The notes below the pieces were generated by a model, which was not told where the DNA came from, made no database searches, and saw nothing but the letters and a program-made list of their open reading frames with translations. Shown piece after piece: positions 1-5,488 of a stretch of 5,488 nt of DNA (positions within the stretch are counted from its first letter, which is position 1; each line of letters begins with the position of its first letter). This DNA is from Boseongicola sp. (lineage in GTDB: Bacteria > Pseudomonadota > Alphaproteobacteria > Rhodobacterales > Rhodobacteraceae): NCBI GenBank assembly GCA_013042895.1, contig JABDPD010000255.1, forward strand, positions 1 through 5,488, in the 5' to 3' direction. Position numbers and translations under genes: made by a program.

Positions 1-299
1 TCGGTTTTCATCACAAGGCATCCACACTCCTTGAACTGGGCGAGTTCTTCGGATTCTGGCAGGCCCAGATAGTCGACCCAATCGCGCCAGTAGTGGTAGC
101 CCTCCCAAGCGAAGGCGGTGCCGTCGAAGGTGGAATAGTGCATGCGGATGATTGCACAGGAACCCGCGGTGGAACCATGGCCGACCTGTGTGTTGCGGTC
201 GAGGGAAAGCGTTTTGTAGCCTGCCTTCGCCATTTCAAAGGCCGTTGCGGTGCCGATCACACCAGTGCCGATTATGATTACTTCGATGGGGTTGCTCAT
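1..299 (-). CDS. FAD-dependent oxidoreductase (DAO family), N-terminal part, runs off left edge
   Basis: Only the first 99 residues are in the window; the frame is still open at base 1. The protein begins MSNPIEVIIIGTGVIG, a Rossmann beta strand followed by the dinucleotide-binding motif GTGVIG at residues 11-16. An acidic residue, Asp34, sits at the end of the second strand where FAD ribose is normally bound. A segment at residues 40-55 (GHGSTAGSCAIIRMHYS) resembles the region after the second strand in sarcosine oxidase-type amine oxidoreductases, where an IIR/hY pattern is common. It lacks the WHAAG histidine motif seen in the larger flavoprotein at 4910-2505, so it is a different subfamily. 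The ATG at 299 overlaps the TGA of the upstream TetR gene by four bases (ATGA), and GGAG lies 7 nt upstream of the start. Co-transcription with the methylamine-type genes suggests an amine or amino acid substrate. The exact substrate cannot be told from this fragment. Confidence 0.88.
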   Translation of the reverse strand, partial: MSNPIEVIIIGTGVIGTATAFEMAKAGYKTLSLDRNTQVGHGSTAGSCAIIRMHYSTFDGTAFAWEGYHYWRDWVDYLGLPESEELAQFKECGCLVMKT

Positions 300-970
300 T
301 GGGTGTCTCCGGTCTGAACGGCCTGACAATAGGCGCGGAATTCGTCGATCTCGTGTTGTTGCGCATGACGGCCAGTGAAGCCGTAAAGGTAATGCGGCAC
401 CATTTTCATGCGTTGTTCAAGAGGTTCCTGCAGGTCGGCGTCGTTGTAGCCGTTTTGCATGTAATACAAGATACGCGCACGTGTGAGGGCCTCAGTTTTG
501 GGGTAATCATGGCGTTGGAACATGGCTTGGATCGCAGCAATCCGAACATCTTCCGAGGCGTGCAGAACGCTGCGTACCTTGTCGGAACGCCGCGCCCAGT
601 CGCGGACGGCGAAGTCGAAAGGGATCGAGAAAATCGCAGGATTCACAACGCAGTGGAAGACCTGATTGACGGCTTGGGTGATCGTTTCTGCAGGAGCGCT
701 GGCTTTGGCAACAAGAGCGGCGGTATTGGTTTGTTGCCAATGATCGAGAAGCGCGTCGAGGAGGTCCTGGCGAGATTTGAAATACCAGTAAAAGGACGAG
801 CGCGACACGCCGAGGCGATCGCTCATGGGCAGGATTTTGACCTGCTCGATGCCGTCTGAGATCAGGATGTCCTTAGCGACATTCAGCCAGTCTTGACGCG
901 TGACCTTGATGTTGCCGACCAATGGTTCTTTGGAGGGATCGTCGCGGTGGAGGGGGATCGGCTGGCCCAT
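296..970 (-). CDS. TetR/AcrR-family transcriptional regulator
   Basis: This 224-residue protein has the usual TetR size and layout. After about 24 extra N-terminal residues there is a TetR_N DNA-binding domain at roughly residues 25-72: helix 1 (TRQDWLNVAKDILISDG), then the helix-turn-helix ending in LGVSRSSFYWYFKSRQDLL at residues 53-71, the classic TetR recognition helix with the YWYFKSR signature. The remainder is a helical ligand-binding and dimerisation domain of unknown ligand, typical of the family. The ATG at 970 follows directly after the TAG stop of the MttB-like gene with no spacer, and GGTGA about 5 nt upstream can serve as ribosome binding site. Its 3' end overlaps the next oxidoreductase by ATGA. 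Lying inside the operon rather than divergent from it, it probably senses a substrate or intermediate and autoregulates the whole unit from the 4911-5027 region. That role is an inference. The fold assignment is secure. Confidence 0.93.
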   Translation of the reverse strand: MGQPIPLHRDDPSKEPLVGNIKVTRQDWLNVAKDILISDGIEQVKILPMSDRLGVSRSSFYWYFKSRQDLLDALLDHWQQTNTAALVAKASAPAETITQAVNQVFHCVVNPAIFSIPFDFAVRDWARRSDKVRSVLHASEDVRIAAIQAMFQRHDYPKTEALTRARILYYMQNGYNDADLQEPLEQRMKMVPHYLYGFTGRHAQQHEIDEFRAYCQAVQTGDTQ

Positions 971-2260
971 CTAGCTCACCGGTTCCGCGCCGCCTTTGGC
1001 GGTTTCTCTAGCGATGTAATTGTGCAAGGCATCTCTTCGGTCGGCGTTGACATCAGGGCCTATTTCTTCGTCCAAGATGCGTTGCCAAATAGCCGTGGCG
1101 CGCGTCGTGGCGTCGATACTGCCAGCCTCAGTCCACGTCCCGAAGTTGGACCAATCGGCAGCGAAGGGTTGATAAAATTCCGTCTGGTATCGGGCCATGG
1201 TTTGCCCGGCGGCAAAGAAATGTCCGCCGGGGGCAACTTCGGCGAGAGCTTCGAGCCCAATCTCAGCGTCGGTGGCAGTGGTTTCGGCGCAAAGCTCGGC
1301 GACCATCTGCAATATCTCAATGTCGGTAATCAGTTTTTCATAACTCACCGTTAGACCACCTTCGAGCCAGCCAGCCGCATGGATCGTGACCGTCGCCCCG
1401 GCCATAAGACAGCCCCAGAGTCCGAACTGGGTTTCGCCTGCCGCCTGCACGTCGGAGGTGTTGGCCGCACTTCCTGCCGCCGAACGCCATGGCAGGCCGA
1501 TGAGGCGCGCCATCTGGCCCGCGGCCAGGGAGGCTTTAAAATGCTCTGGTGTACCAAACGCAGGCGCGCCGGACTTCATGTCGACGTTCGACGTAAAGGT
1601 GCCATAGAGCACCGGCGCGCCCGGACGCACCAACTGCGTAAGCGTGATCGCAGCAAGCGCTTCGGCGTGACTGAGGGTGATTGCGCCTGACACGGTGATT
1701 GGGGCCATTGCCCCCATAAGCGTGAAGGGTGTGACGATCGACACTTGCCCTGCACGCGCAAAGTCGATCAGGCCCTGAGCCATTGGAATGTCGAGCTGAC
1801 GAGGAGAATTGGTGTTGATGATTGTATAGGAATGGACGGAATTGTGGAGTTGATCGTCGGACAACCCCCTGAAATCCCTTAAAATTTCAAAGGATTGTTC
1901 GACCTGCGGTGTGCCGCGCGAAAAAATGAAAGGGAGTTTGTCAGAAAGAGTAAGTTGCGCTTCCATGGTCATGTAGTGGCGGACGTTTGTGGCCACGTCT
2001 TGTGGCTCGATCAAGGGTGGGACCATTTGCAGGACGTCGAAGTATTGAGTGAGTCGCGTCAGATCGCGAAAGTCGCTTGCAGTGCCGGGGCGTCTGCCAC
2101 GAGTCAGATCGGTTGCATGAGGCGCGCCCGCTCCGGGTTGAAAGACGACGCTGCCGGGCTCGAGGATGACGTCGCGCTCGGGGGTTGCACCGTGGGCGTG
2201 GATTGACTTCGGCGCACTGGCGAGTGCGGCCCTAACCATGTCACGGCCAATATGGATCAT
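971..2260 (-). CDS. MttB-family (trimethylamine methyltransferase-like) protein, large C-terminal part of a frameshifted gene
   Basis: These 429 residues make up most of an MttB/COG5598-family methyltransferase, whose characterised members move a methyl group from trimethylamine or glycine betaine to a corrinoid protein. Family-like stretches include DLTRGRRPGT (51-60), a TIM-barrel core with GTFTSNVDMKSGAPAFGTPE (220-239), GLPWRSAAGSA (255-265), HAAGWLEGGLTVSYEK (294-309), and the C-terminal GGHFFAAGQTM (345-355) and DWSNFGTWTEAG (369-380). There is no in-frame internal TAG, so this is the non-pyrrolysine type, closer to glycine betaine or carnitine methyltransferases than to archaeal MttB. 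The ATG at 2260 is probably not a natural start. The frame upstream of it (D-P-Q-N-G-D before M-I-H-I-G-R) reads like normal family sequence, and the missing N-terminus lies in another frame at 2508-2257. The piece could still be translated through the ATGA overlap there. It ends in TAG at 973-971, directly followed by the TetR start. No corrinoid-binding protein gene is visible in the window. Confidence 0.85.
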   Translation of the reverse strand: MIHIGRDMVRAALASAPKSIHAHGATPERDVILEPGSVVFQPGAGAPHATDLTRGRRPGTASDFRDLTRLTQYFDVLQMVPPLIEPQDVATNVRHYMTMEAQLTLSDKLPFIFSRGTPQVEQSFEILRDFRGLSDDQLHNSVHSYTIINTNSPRQLDIPMAQGLIDFARAGQVSIVTPFTLMGAMAPITVSGAITLSHAEALAAITLTQLVRPGAPVLYGTFTSNVDMKSGAPAFGTPEHFKASLAAGQMARLIGLPWRSAAGSAANTSDVQAAGETQFGLWGCLMAGATVTIHAAGWLEGGLTVSYEKLITDIEILQMVAELCAETTATDAEIGLEALAEVAPGGHFFAAGQTMARYQTEFYQPFAADWSNFGTWTEAGSIDATTRATAIWQRILDEEIGPDVNADRRDALHNYIARETAKGGAEPVS

Positions 2261-2508
2261 GTCGCCATTTTGAGGATCGCTCCTCCGCGCGTGAAGTGGT
2301 CACGCGCGTCAGGAAGAAGCACTCGGATACCAAGGTTCTCCAGCACATCAAAAGCCGCTTCGTGCATGGCCTCGATGCGGTCGTCACTGAAGACCTTCAT
2401 CGGCGGGAAGGGGTTCTTCAGATTTCGGTAATTGACCTCGCGCGTCACAGCAGGCGGAGCCCCCCGGCCCCGCCGTTTTGGTCGCTCGCGTGGTGCGGTT
2501 TCGCTCAT
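2257..2508 (-). CDS. MttB-family methyltransferase, N-terminal fragment (83 residues) of the frameshifted gene
   Basis: This piece starts at ATG 2508, overlapping the TGA of the upstream flavoprotein by ATGA, and ends at TGA 2259-2257. It has a basic leader (RERPKRRGRG, residues 7-16), then the family's usual N-terminal elements: a FPPMKVFSDDRIEAMHEAAF segment (residues 34-53) and VLENLGIRVLLPDARDHF (55-72), where MttB-like proteins commonly have an early helix that ends in a LEN-GI-type motif. After GGA (75-77) the reading frame runs into ILKMAT and stops. Switching by one base at about 2278 would continue as D-P-Q-N-G-D and join the 429-residue part, giving about 512 residues in all. On its own this fragment would lack the catalytic barrel and should not be active. 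No clear Shine-Dalgarno precedes the start, so translation probably depends on coupling to the flavoprotein. Possible explanations are a real inactivating deletion, a sequencing error, or recoding. Confidence 0.8.
   Translation of the reverse strand: MSETAPRERPKRRGRGAPPAVTREVNYRNLKNPFPPMKVFSDDRIEAMHEAAFDVLENLGIRVLLPDARDHFTRGGAILKMAT
2270..2290 (-). other. Frameshift site within the MttB-family gene (apparent 1-nt deletion)
   Basis: On the minus strand the N-terminal frame reads GGA GGA GCG ATC CTC AAA ATG GCG ACA TGA. Adding one base after the first two bases of the Ala codon (between 2279 and 2278) gives G-G-A-D-P-Q-N-G-D-M-I-H-I-G-R, an uninterrupted and family-like sequence. The missing base would make a GCN codon before GAT. 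A GGAGGAG run at 2286-2280 lies next to the break. It is 19 nt from the ATG at 2260, too far to be an efficient ribosome binding site for it. No canonical slippery heptamer is present; the nearest candidate is C AAA ATG, which does not fit the X XXY YYZ rule. Confidence 0.75.
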
Positions 2509-4910
2509 CCGCGCATCGCTTTGCCGGTTGGGTCGTAAGGTGACGGCGCGATGACTTTGGCGGCGCGCGCCTTTCCGACAACGTGAACCATCAAAGAGGT
2601 CCCCTCGGCGGACTGCTCAACGTTGACTAGGGCCATGGCAAGGGACTTGTCTACAGTGTGGCCGTAGCCGCCAGACGTGACAAAACCGACGAGCTGGTCG
2701 CCAGTCCAGACCGGCTCATAGCCGCTTGCGTCCGCGTCGTCGGCATCAATCTCAAGCGTGACGAGTTTCTGCGCAGGCCCGCCGCCATCGCGCTCGGCAA
2801 GCGCGGCTTCACGGCCAATGAAGTCACCCTTGTCCCAGGCAATCCAACGGTCCATTCCGGTCATACCGGGTGTGCGGTCCTGGGTGAATTCTGCGGACCA
2901 GATGCCAAATGACTTCTCAAGACGAAGTGAAAGCATGGCGTTGAAACCATATTCTTTCATGTCGAACTCGGCACCGGCTTCGAGCAGACTCCGGCGAAGT
3001 TTGACGTGATCGCCCATTCGGCAGTTGATCTCGAAACCCAACTCTCCGGCGACGGACATGCGCGCCACTTTGGCAGACACCAAACCAACGTCCATCTCAG
3101 CGCAACCTAGGAATGGCAAGTTGATATCCTCGTTAACGAGTTTTTGGAGTACCTTCCGGCTGTTGGGTCCGGTGAGAGCAAAAGCGGCGACTTCTTCGCC
3201 CAGATCGGCGATCGAAACGCCGTCGGAGATGTGGTCCATGAACCAACGCATGTGCCAAGTTCGAAGGTTGTAGGATCCCATGATCCACCATGTTCCGTCG
3301 CCCCAGTTCAGGACGGTAAGGTCACCCTTCAGCCGACCTTGGGGCGAAAGCATGACTCCAAGGCGCGCACGCCCCAGGGGCGGGAGTTTGGTGGCCAGCA
3401 GATTGTCGAGCCAGGCTTCGGCATTCGGGCCCGTAACTTCAAAGCGGGAAACGGCAGTCATATCGACCATGCCCACGTTATCCCGAGCGTTTCGACATTC
3501 GGCTCCGACGATGTCATGGGCGTTGGATCGCTTGAGGGTAAGGTTTTCCTCAAAGTCCTCGGAAGGCGCGAAGTAGAGTGGCGTTTCGAGGTCCCAGCTA
3601 TTGCCCCACCGGCAACCAGCTTCGGTCATTGAGTCATGTGCTGGGGCCATTTTGAGTGGGCGTCCGGCAGGAAGTTGTTCGTTCGGGTAGGACATCACGA
3701 AACGGCGGGAGTAGAACTGGCCGGTGGTTTCTTTGATGTACTGACGATTTTCGGCAAATTTGCCGTAGCGCGCCACATCCATTGAAAAGACGTCGGCTTC
3801 GGGCTCGCCGTGGATCATCCACTCGGCAAGCGATTTGCCCACGCCGCCGCCCTGAAGGAAGCCAGCCATGACGGCACAAGCGGACCAGTAGCCCCGTTTT
3901 CCGGGGACCGGGCCGACAAGTGGATTGCCATCTGGGGAGAACGTGAAGGCGCCGTTCACCCATGTCTTGATGCCAACATCTTGGATGGCAGGATAGCGTT
4001 CAAAGCCGAGGGTGAGCTCGTTTTCGATGCGGTCGAGTTGTTCCTGGAACAGTTCTTCGCCATACCCCCAAGGCGCGCCGTCCATGGCCCAGTGTTCGTG
4101 TTCGATCTCATAGATGCCGACAAGGACGCCTTTCTGATCCTGACGCATGTAAGTGAAGCCTTCGAGGTCGACAGTCATCGGCATTTCAAAATCGACCGCG
4201 GCAACCTCGGGGATGGTGTCGGTGATAAGGTAGTGGTGTTTTAGGGGCGAGACGGGCAGTTCGATACCTGCCATCCGACCAACCTGTTTGGCCCAAAGGC
4301 CAGCGGCGTTGACCACGTGCTCGCAGGTGATCGTGCCCTTGTCAGTGACAACTTCCCAGCCGTCTGCGGTCTGGATCAGTTCTTCTACCTTGGTTTCTTC
4401 ATAGTATTCCGCACCACGCTTTTTCGCAGCGGTTGCATAGGCCTGCACGGTACCGGTGGTGTCGATGTAGCCTTCGCGGTCGGCCCACATGGCACCCAAA
4501 ACGCCGTCGGTGGACATAATGGGACAGCGTTCCTGCGCCTGCTCGGGGGTCATCAATTCGCAGTCGTCAATGCCGATTGATTGGAAGATGCGATAGTTGG
4601 CCTGAAGCCATTCCCAACGTTCCGGCGTGCCAGCGAGCGTAAGACCTCCGGTCATGTGGAGGCCGATATTTTGGCCGGATTCCTTCTCGATCTCAGTCAA
4701 CAGATCGATGGTGTAGGCTTGGAGTGAAGCCATGTTAGGGTCGGCGTTGAGGGCGTGAACACCGCCCGCCGCATGCCAGCTTGAGCCGGAGGCAAGACGG
4801 CGACGTTCAAGCATGACAACATCTGTCCAGCCGAACTTGGCGAGGTGATAGAGAACTGAGCTTCCGACAACTCCGCCGCCGATGACGACGACTCGATAGT
4901 GAGATTTCAT
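2505..4910 (-). CDS. FAD-dependent oxidoreductase with C-terminal GcvT folate domain (dimethylglycine/sarcosine dehydrogenase type)
   Basis: The 801-residue protein has the full architecture of the dimethylglycine/sarcosine dehydrogenase family. An N-terminal DAO-type FAD domain occupies about residues 5-368, with GGGVVG at 11-16 and SGSSWHAAGG at 41-50. The His at 46 matches the histidine that binds FAD covalently in dimethylglycine dehydrogenase. NPLVGPVPG (329-337) and AGFLQGGGVGKSLAEW (349-364) close the FAD domain. A middle linker domain (FAO_M type) spans about 374-430, followed by a GcvT aminomethyltransferase-like domain (about 435-690, with VGMVDMTAVSRFEVTGPNA at 479-497) and a GcvT C-terminal barrel (about 710-790, with GFVTSGGYGHT). 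Such enzymes oxidatively remove an N-methyl group in the cytoplasm and pass it to tetrahydrofolate. I chose ATG 4910 because AGAGGGG lies 6 nt upstream. The longer frame to 4961 would need a GTG start without a ribosome binding site and adds 17 residues that do not fit the family. The stop overlaps the MttB-like start (ATGA). The precise substrate is inferred only. Confidence 0.92.
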   Translation of the reverse strand: MKSHYRVVVIGGGVVGSSVLYHLAKFGWTDVVMLERRRLASGSSWHAAGGVHALNADPNMASLQAYTIDLLTEIEKESGQNIGLHMTGGLTLAGTPERWEWLQANYRIFQSIGIDDCELMTPEQAQERCPIMSTDGVLGAMWADREGYIDTTGTVQAYATAAKKRGAEYYEETKVEELIQTADGWEVVTDKGTITCEHVVNAAGLWAKQVGRMAGIELPVSPLKHHYLITDTIPEVAAVDFEMPMTVDLEGFTYMRQDQKGVLVGIYEIEHEHWAMDGAPWGYGEELFQEQLDRIENELTLGFERYPAIQDVGIKTWVNGAFTFSPDGNPLVGPVPGKRGYWSACAVMAGFLQGGGVGKSLAEWMIHGEPEADVFSMDVARYGKFAENRQYIKETTGQFYSRRFVMSYPNEQLPAGRPLKMAPAHDSMTEAGCRWGNSWDLETPLYFAPSEDFEENLTLKRSNAHDIVGAECRNARDNVGMVDMTAVSRFEVTGPNAEAWLDNLLATKLPPLGRARLGVMLSPQGRLKGDLTVLNWGDGTWWIMGSYNLRTWHMRWFMDHISDGVSIADLGEEVAAFALTGPNSRKVLQKLVNEDINLPFLGCAEMDVGLVSAKVARMSVAGELGFEINCRMGDHVKLRRSLLEAGAEFDMKEYGFNAMLSLRLEKSFGIWSAEFTQDRTPGMTGMDRWIAWDKGDFIGREAALAERDGGGPAQKLVTLEIDADDADASGYEPVWTGDQLVGFVTSGGYGHTVDKSLAMALVNVEQSAEGTSLMVHVVGKARAAKVIAPSPYDPTGKAMRG

Positions 4911-4916
4911 ATGTGA

Positions 4917-4923
4917 CCCCTCT
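4917..4923 (-). promoter_or_regulatory. Ribosome binding site for the GcvT-type flavoprotein
   Basis: AGAGGGG on the minus strand is separated by six bases (TCACAT) from the ATG at 4910. This decides the start in favour of 4910 over the upstream in-frame GTG at 4961, which has only TTGCTCC before it. Confidence 0.7.
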
Positions 4924-4971
4924 CGCTTTGGCGCTTTTGAGGACAGCGTGCGGGAGATCACGGAGCAAGAC

Positions 4972-4987
4972 TAGACAATTATGTCCA
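4972..4987. promoter_or_regulatory. Imperfect inverted repeat, candidate repressor operator
   Basis: The plus strand reads TAGACA-ATTA-TGTCCA; the arms match at five of six positions around a 4-bp centre. It lies about 60 bp before the start of the first gene of the tight gene string, and it overlaps the best -10-like hexamer. TetR-family operators are often palindromes of this size, so the TetR protein encoded at 970-296 is the natural candidate to bind here. That link is inference. Short AT-rich palindromes also occur by chance. Confidence 0.35.
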
Positions 4988-5006
4988 ATACTATCCTGAA
5001 AACGAC
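4978..5006 (-). promoter_or_regulatory. Weak sigma70-like promoter candidate for the operon
   Basis: On the minus strand CATAAT at 4983-4978 resembles a -10 box, with GTCGTT at 5006-5001 at 17-bp spacing as a poor -35. The -10 match overlaps the inverted repeat at 4972-4987. Transcription would start about 60 nt before the ATG at 4910. The position is sensible because this is the only gap in the gene string, but the -35 is poor and alphaproteobacterial promoters are hard to recognise by eye. Confidence 0.22.
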
Positions 5007-5015
5007 ATTTCTCAC

Positions 5016-5034
5016 CGTCTGATTAACTCAGACG
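5016..5034 (-). repeat. Perfect 7-bp inverted repeat over the hydrolase stop codon; possible weak terminator or operator
   Basis: The minus strand reads CGTCTGA-GTTAA-TCAGACG: two perfect 7-base arms and a 5-base loop. The TGA stop of the hydrolase is the last three bases of the first arm. RNA from this strand could form a short hairpin just at the gene end. No U-tract follows directly (GTGAGAAATG comes next, and TTTT appears only about 13 nt later), so it is not a canonical intrinsic terminator. Confidence 0.45.
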
Positions 5035-5488
5035 AGCCAGTTTTGAATGGCTTGGGTGGTCGGCAAGGGCGCCTCGAGAGTGGGGAGATGGCCGGCATTC
5101 TCGACGGCAACGAGGGTCGCATGGGGCGCAAGGCTGTGCATCAGATGATGGCGCTCGGGTGGACAGAGGCGGTCTTGTGCGCCGTAAAGGATCAAGGTCT
5201 TGTCAGGTGCACTTGCAAGCGAGGCTCTCAGGTCTTCTCGGTCCCGGAGCGCAAGAGATTGGGCTTCGAAAACGTCCGGGCCAAGGTCTTTTGCCATCGC
5301 CATACAAACGTCCATGATTGCGGATTTCCTTGGACTATCAACAAGGTACGCTGGTTTGAGTTCATCGCGCATAATGGCTTCAAGTTGACCGGCGTGGACG
5401 TCAGCGATCTGGCGGGTACGGACGTCAAAATTCGCGGGCGCGTCGGCCAATGGTGTCGTGTCCATAAGCGCAAGATGCGTGATACGGT
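5028..5488 (-). CDS. Alpha/beta hydrolase, C-terminal part, starts beyond the right edge
   Basis: The frame is open to the end of the window and contributes 152 residues. It reads RITHLALMDTTPLA at the visible start, so the Met at 5465 is internal, not the start. The end of an alpha/beta-hydrolase fold is clear. A cap-like helical region (IADVHAGQLEAIMRDELKPA onward) contains LGPDVFEAQSLALRDRED. Next comes the strand LILYGAQDRLCPPERH, whose Asp is the expected acid of the catalytic triad, and then VENAGHLPTLE, whose His is the catalytic base. The nucleophile elbow (G-x-S-x-G) must lie outside the window. Proteins like this are common, poorly defined esterases or hydrolases in Rhodobacterales, and I cannot name the substrate. 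It ends 117 nt before the flavoprotein start, with a hairpin on its stop codon, so it is probably a separate unit that may read through into the next operon. Confidence 0.9.
   Translation of the reverse strand, partial: RITHLALMDTTPLADAPANFDVRTRQIADVHAGQLEAIMRDELKPAYLVDSPRKSAIMDVCMAMAKDLGPDVFEAQSLALRDREDLRASLASAPDKTLILYGAQDRLCPPERHHLMHSLAPHATLVAVENAGHLPTLEAPLPTTQAIQNWLV

Noticed and set aside
299..859. Long plus-strand frame opposite the TetR gene (186 residues)
   Set aside because: It is antisense to a clear TetR gene with a full HTH signature. Its translation shows no domain-like pattern and it has no matching gene context on that strand.
971..973. TAG at the end of the MttB-like gene as a pyrrolysine codon
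   Set aside because: Pyrrolysine in true MttB is inside the barrel. Here the TAG follows the normal C-terminal end of the family and is immediately followed by a TetR start codon. The barrel has no in-frame TAG.
2257..2260. Treating the ATGA overlap as evidence of two natural, separately encoded MttB subunits
   Set aside because: The sequence just upstream of ATG 2260 in that frame (D-P-Q-N-G-D) continues the family pattern, which points to one original frame broken by an indel.
3144..4244. Plus-strand frames at 3144-3632 and 3810-4244
   Set aside because: Both lie opposite the well-supported GcvT-type flavoprotein and are shadows of its codon bias, with no recognisable motifs.
4911..4961. 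N-terminal extension of the flavoprotein to 4961
   Set aside because: The start would be GTG without a ribosome binding site. The extra 17 residues (ISRTLSSKAPKREG...) are not family-like, whereas ATG 4910 has AGAGGGG at good spacing directly before the FAD-binding strand.
5028..5465. A complete 145-residue protein starting at Met 5465
   Set aside because: The frame is open to the window edge and reads R-I-T-H-L-A-L before that Met, normal alpha/beta-hydrolase sequence. The gene is therefore truncated by the window, not short.

Overview
The window looks like a chromosomal segment of an alphaproteobacterium, most likely a Rhodobacterales/roseobacter-type organism. This is judged from the moderately high G+C, the protein sequence style, and the pairing of a non-pyrrolysine MttB-like methyltransferase with a dimethylglycine/sarcosine dehydrogenase-type flavoprotein. 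The placement is an inference from recognition, not from a search. Every gene I can support lies on the minus strand, so the window reads right to left.

Layout in transcription order. (a) 5488-5028: the C-terminal end of an alpha/beta hydrolase that starts outside the window. (b) 5027-4911: a 117-nt intergenic gap with a perfect 7-bp inverted repeat over the hydrolase stop codon, a weak promoter candidate, an imperfect inverted repeat that could be a repressor operator, and a good ribosome binding site. (c) 4910-2505: an 801-residue FAD-dependent oxidoreductase with a C-terminal GcvT-type folate domain, of the dimethylglycine/sarcosine dehydrogenase type. (d) 2508-971: an MttB-family (COG5598-type) methyltransferase split by an apparent one-base frameshift near 2278 into an 83-residue N-terminal piece and a 429-residue C-terminal piece. 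(e) 970-296: a TetR/AcrR-family regulator. (f) 299-1: the N-terminus of a second, different FAD-dependent (DAO-type) oxidoreductase that runs off the left edge.

Genes c to f are packed with no real intergenic space. The c/d and e/f junctions are ATGA overlaps, and the d/e junction is a TAG stop followed at once by ATG. This strongly suggests one polycistronic transcript starting in the 4911-5027 gap. Together the genes suggest a catabolic cassette for a small N-methylated amine such as glycine betaine, carnitine, dimethylglycine, sarcosine or a relative. The MttB-like enzyme would remove a methyl group from a quaternary amine, and the GcvT-type flavoprotein would oxidatively demethylate the product and pass the one-carbon unit to tetrahydrofolate. 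The second flavoprotein would act on a related or downstream amine, and the TetR protein would control the operon. The substrate is not shown by the sequence.

The most notable observation is the MttB frameshift. Restoring one base rebuilds a continuous protein of about 512 residues, the normal size for the family. The gene is therefore either recently broken, mis-sequenced at one base, or (less likely) expressed through recoding or as two polypeptides. I see no tRNA, rRNA, CRISPR array, insertion sequence or other mobile element. No gene-free stretch exceeds 300 bases.
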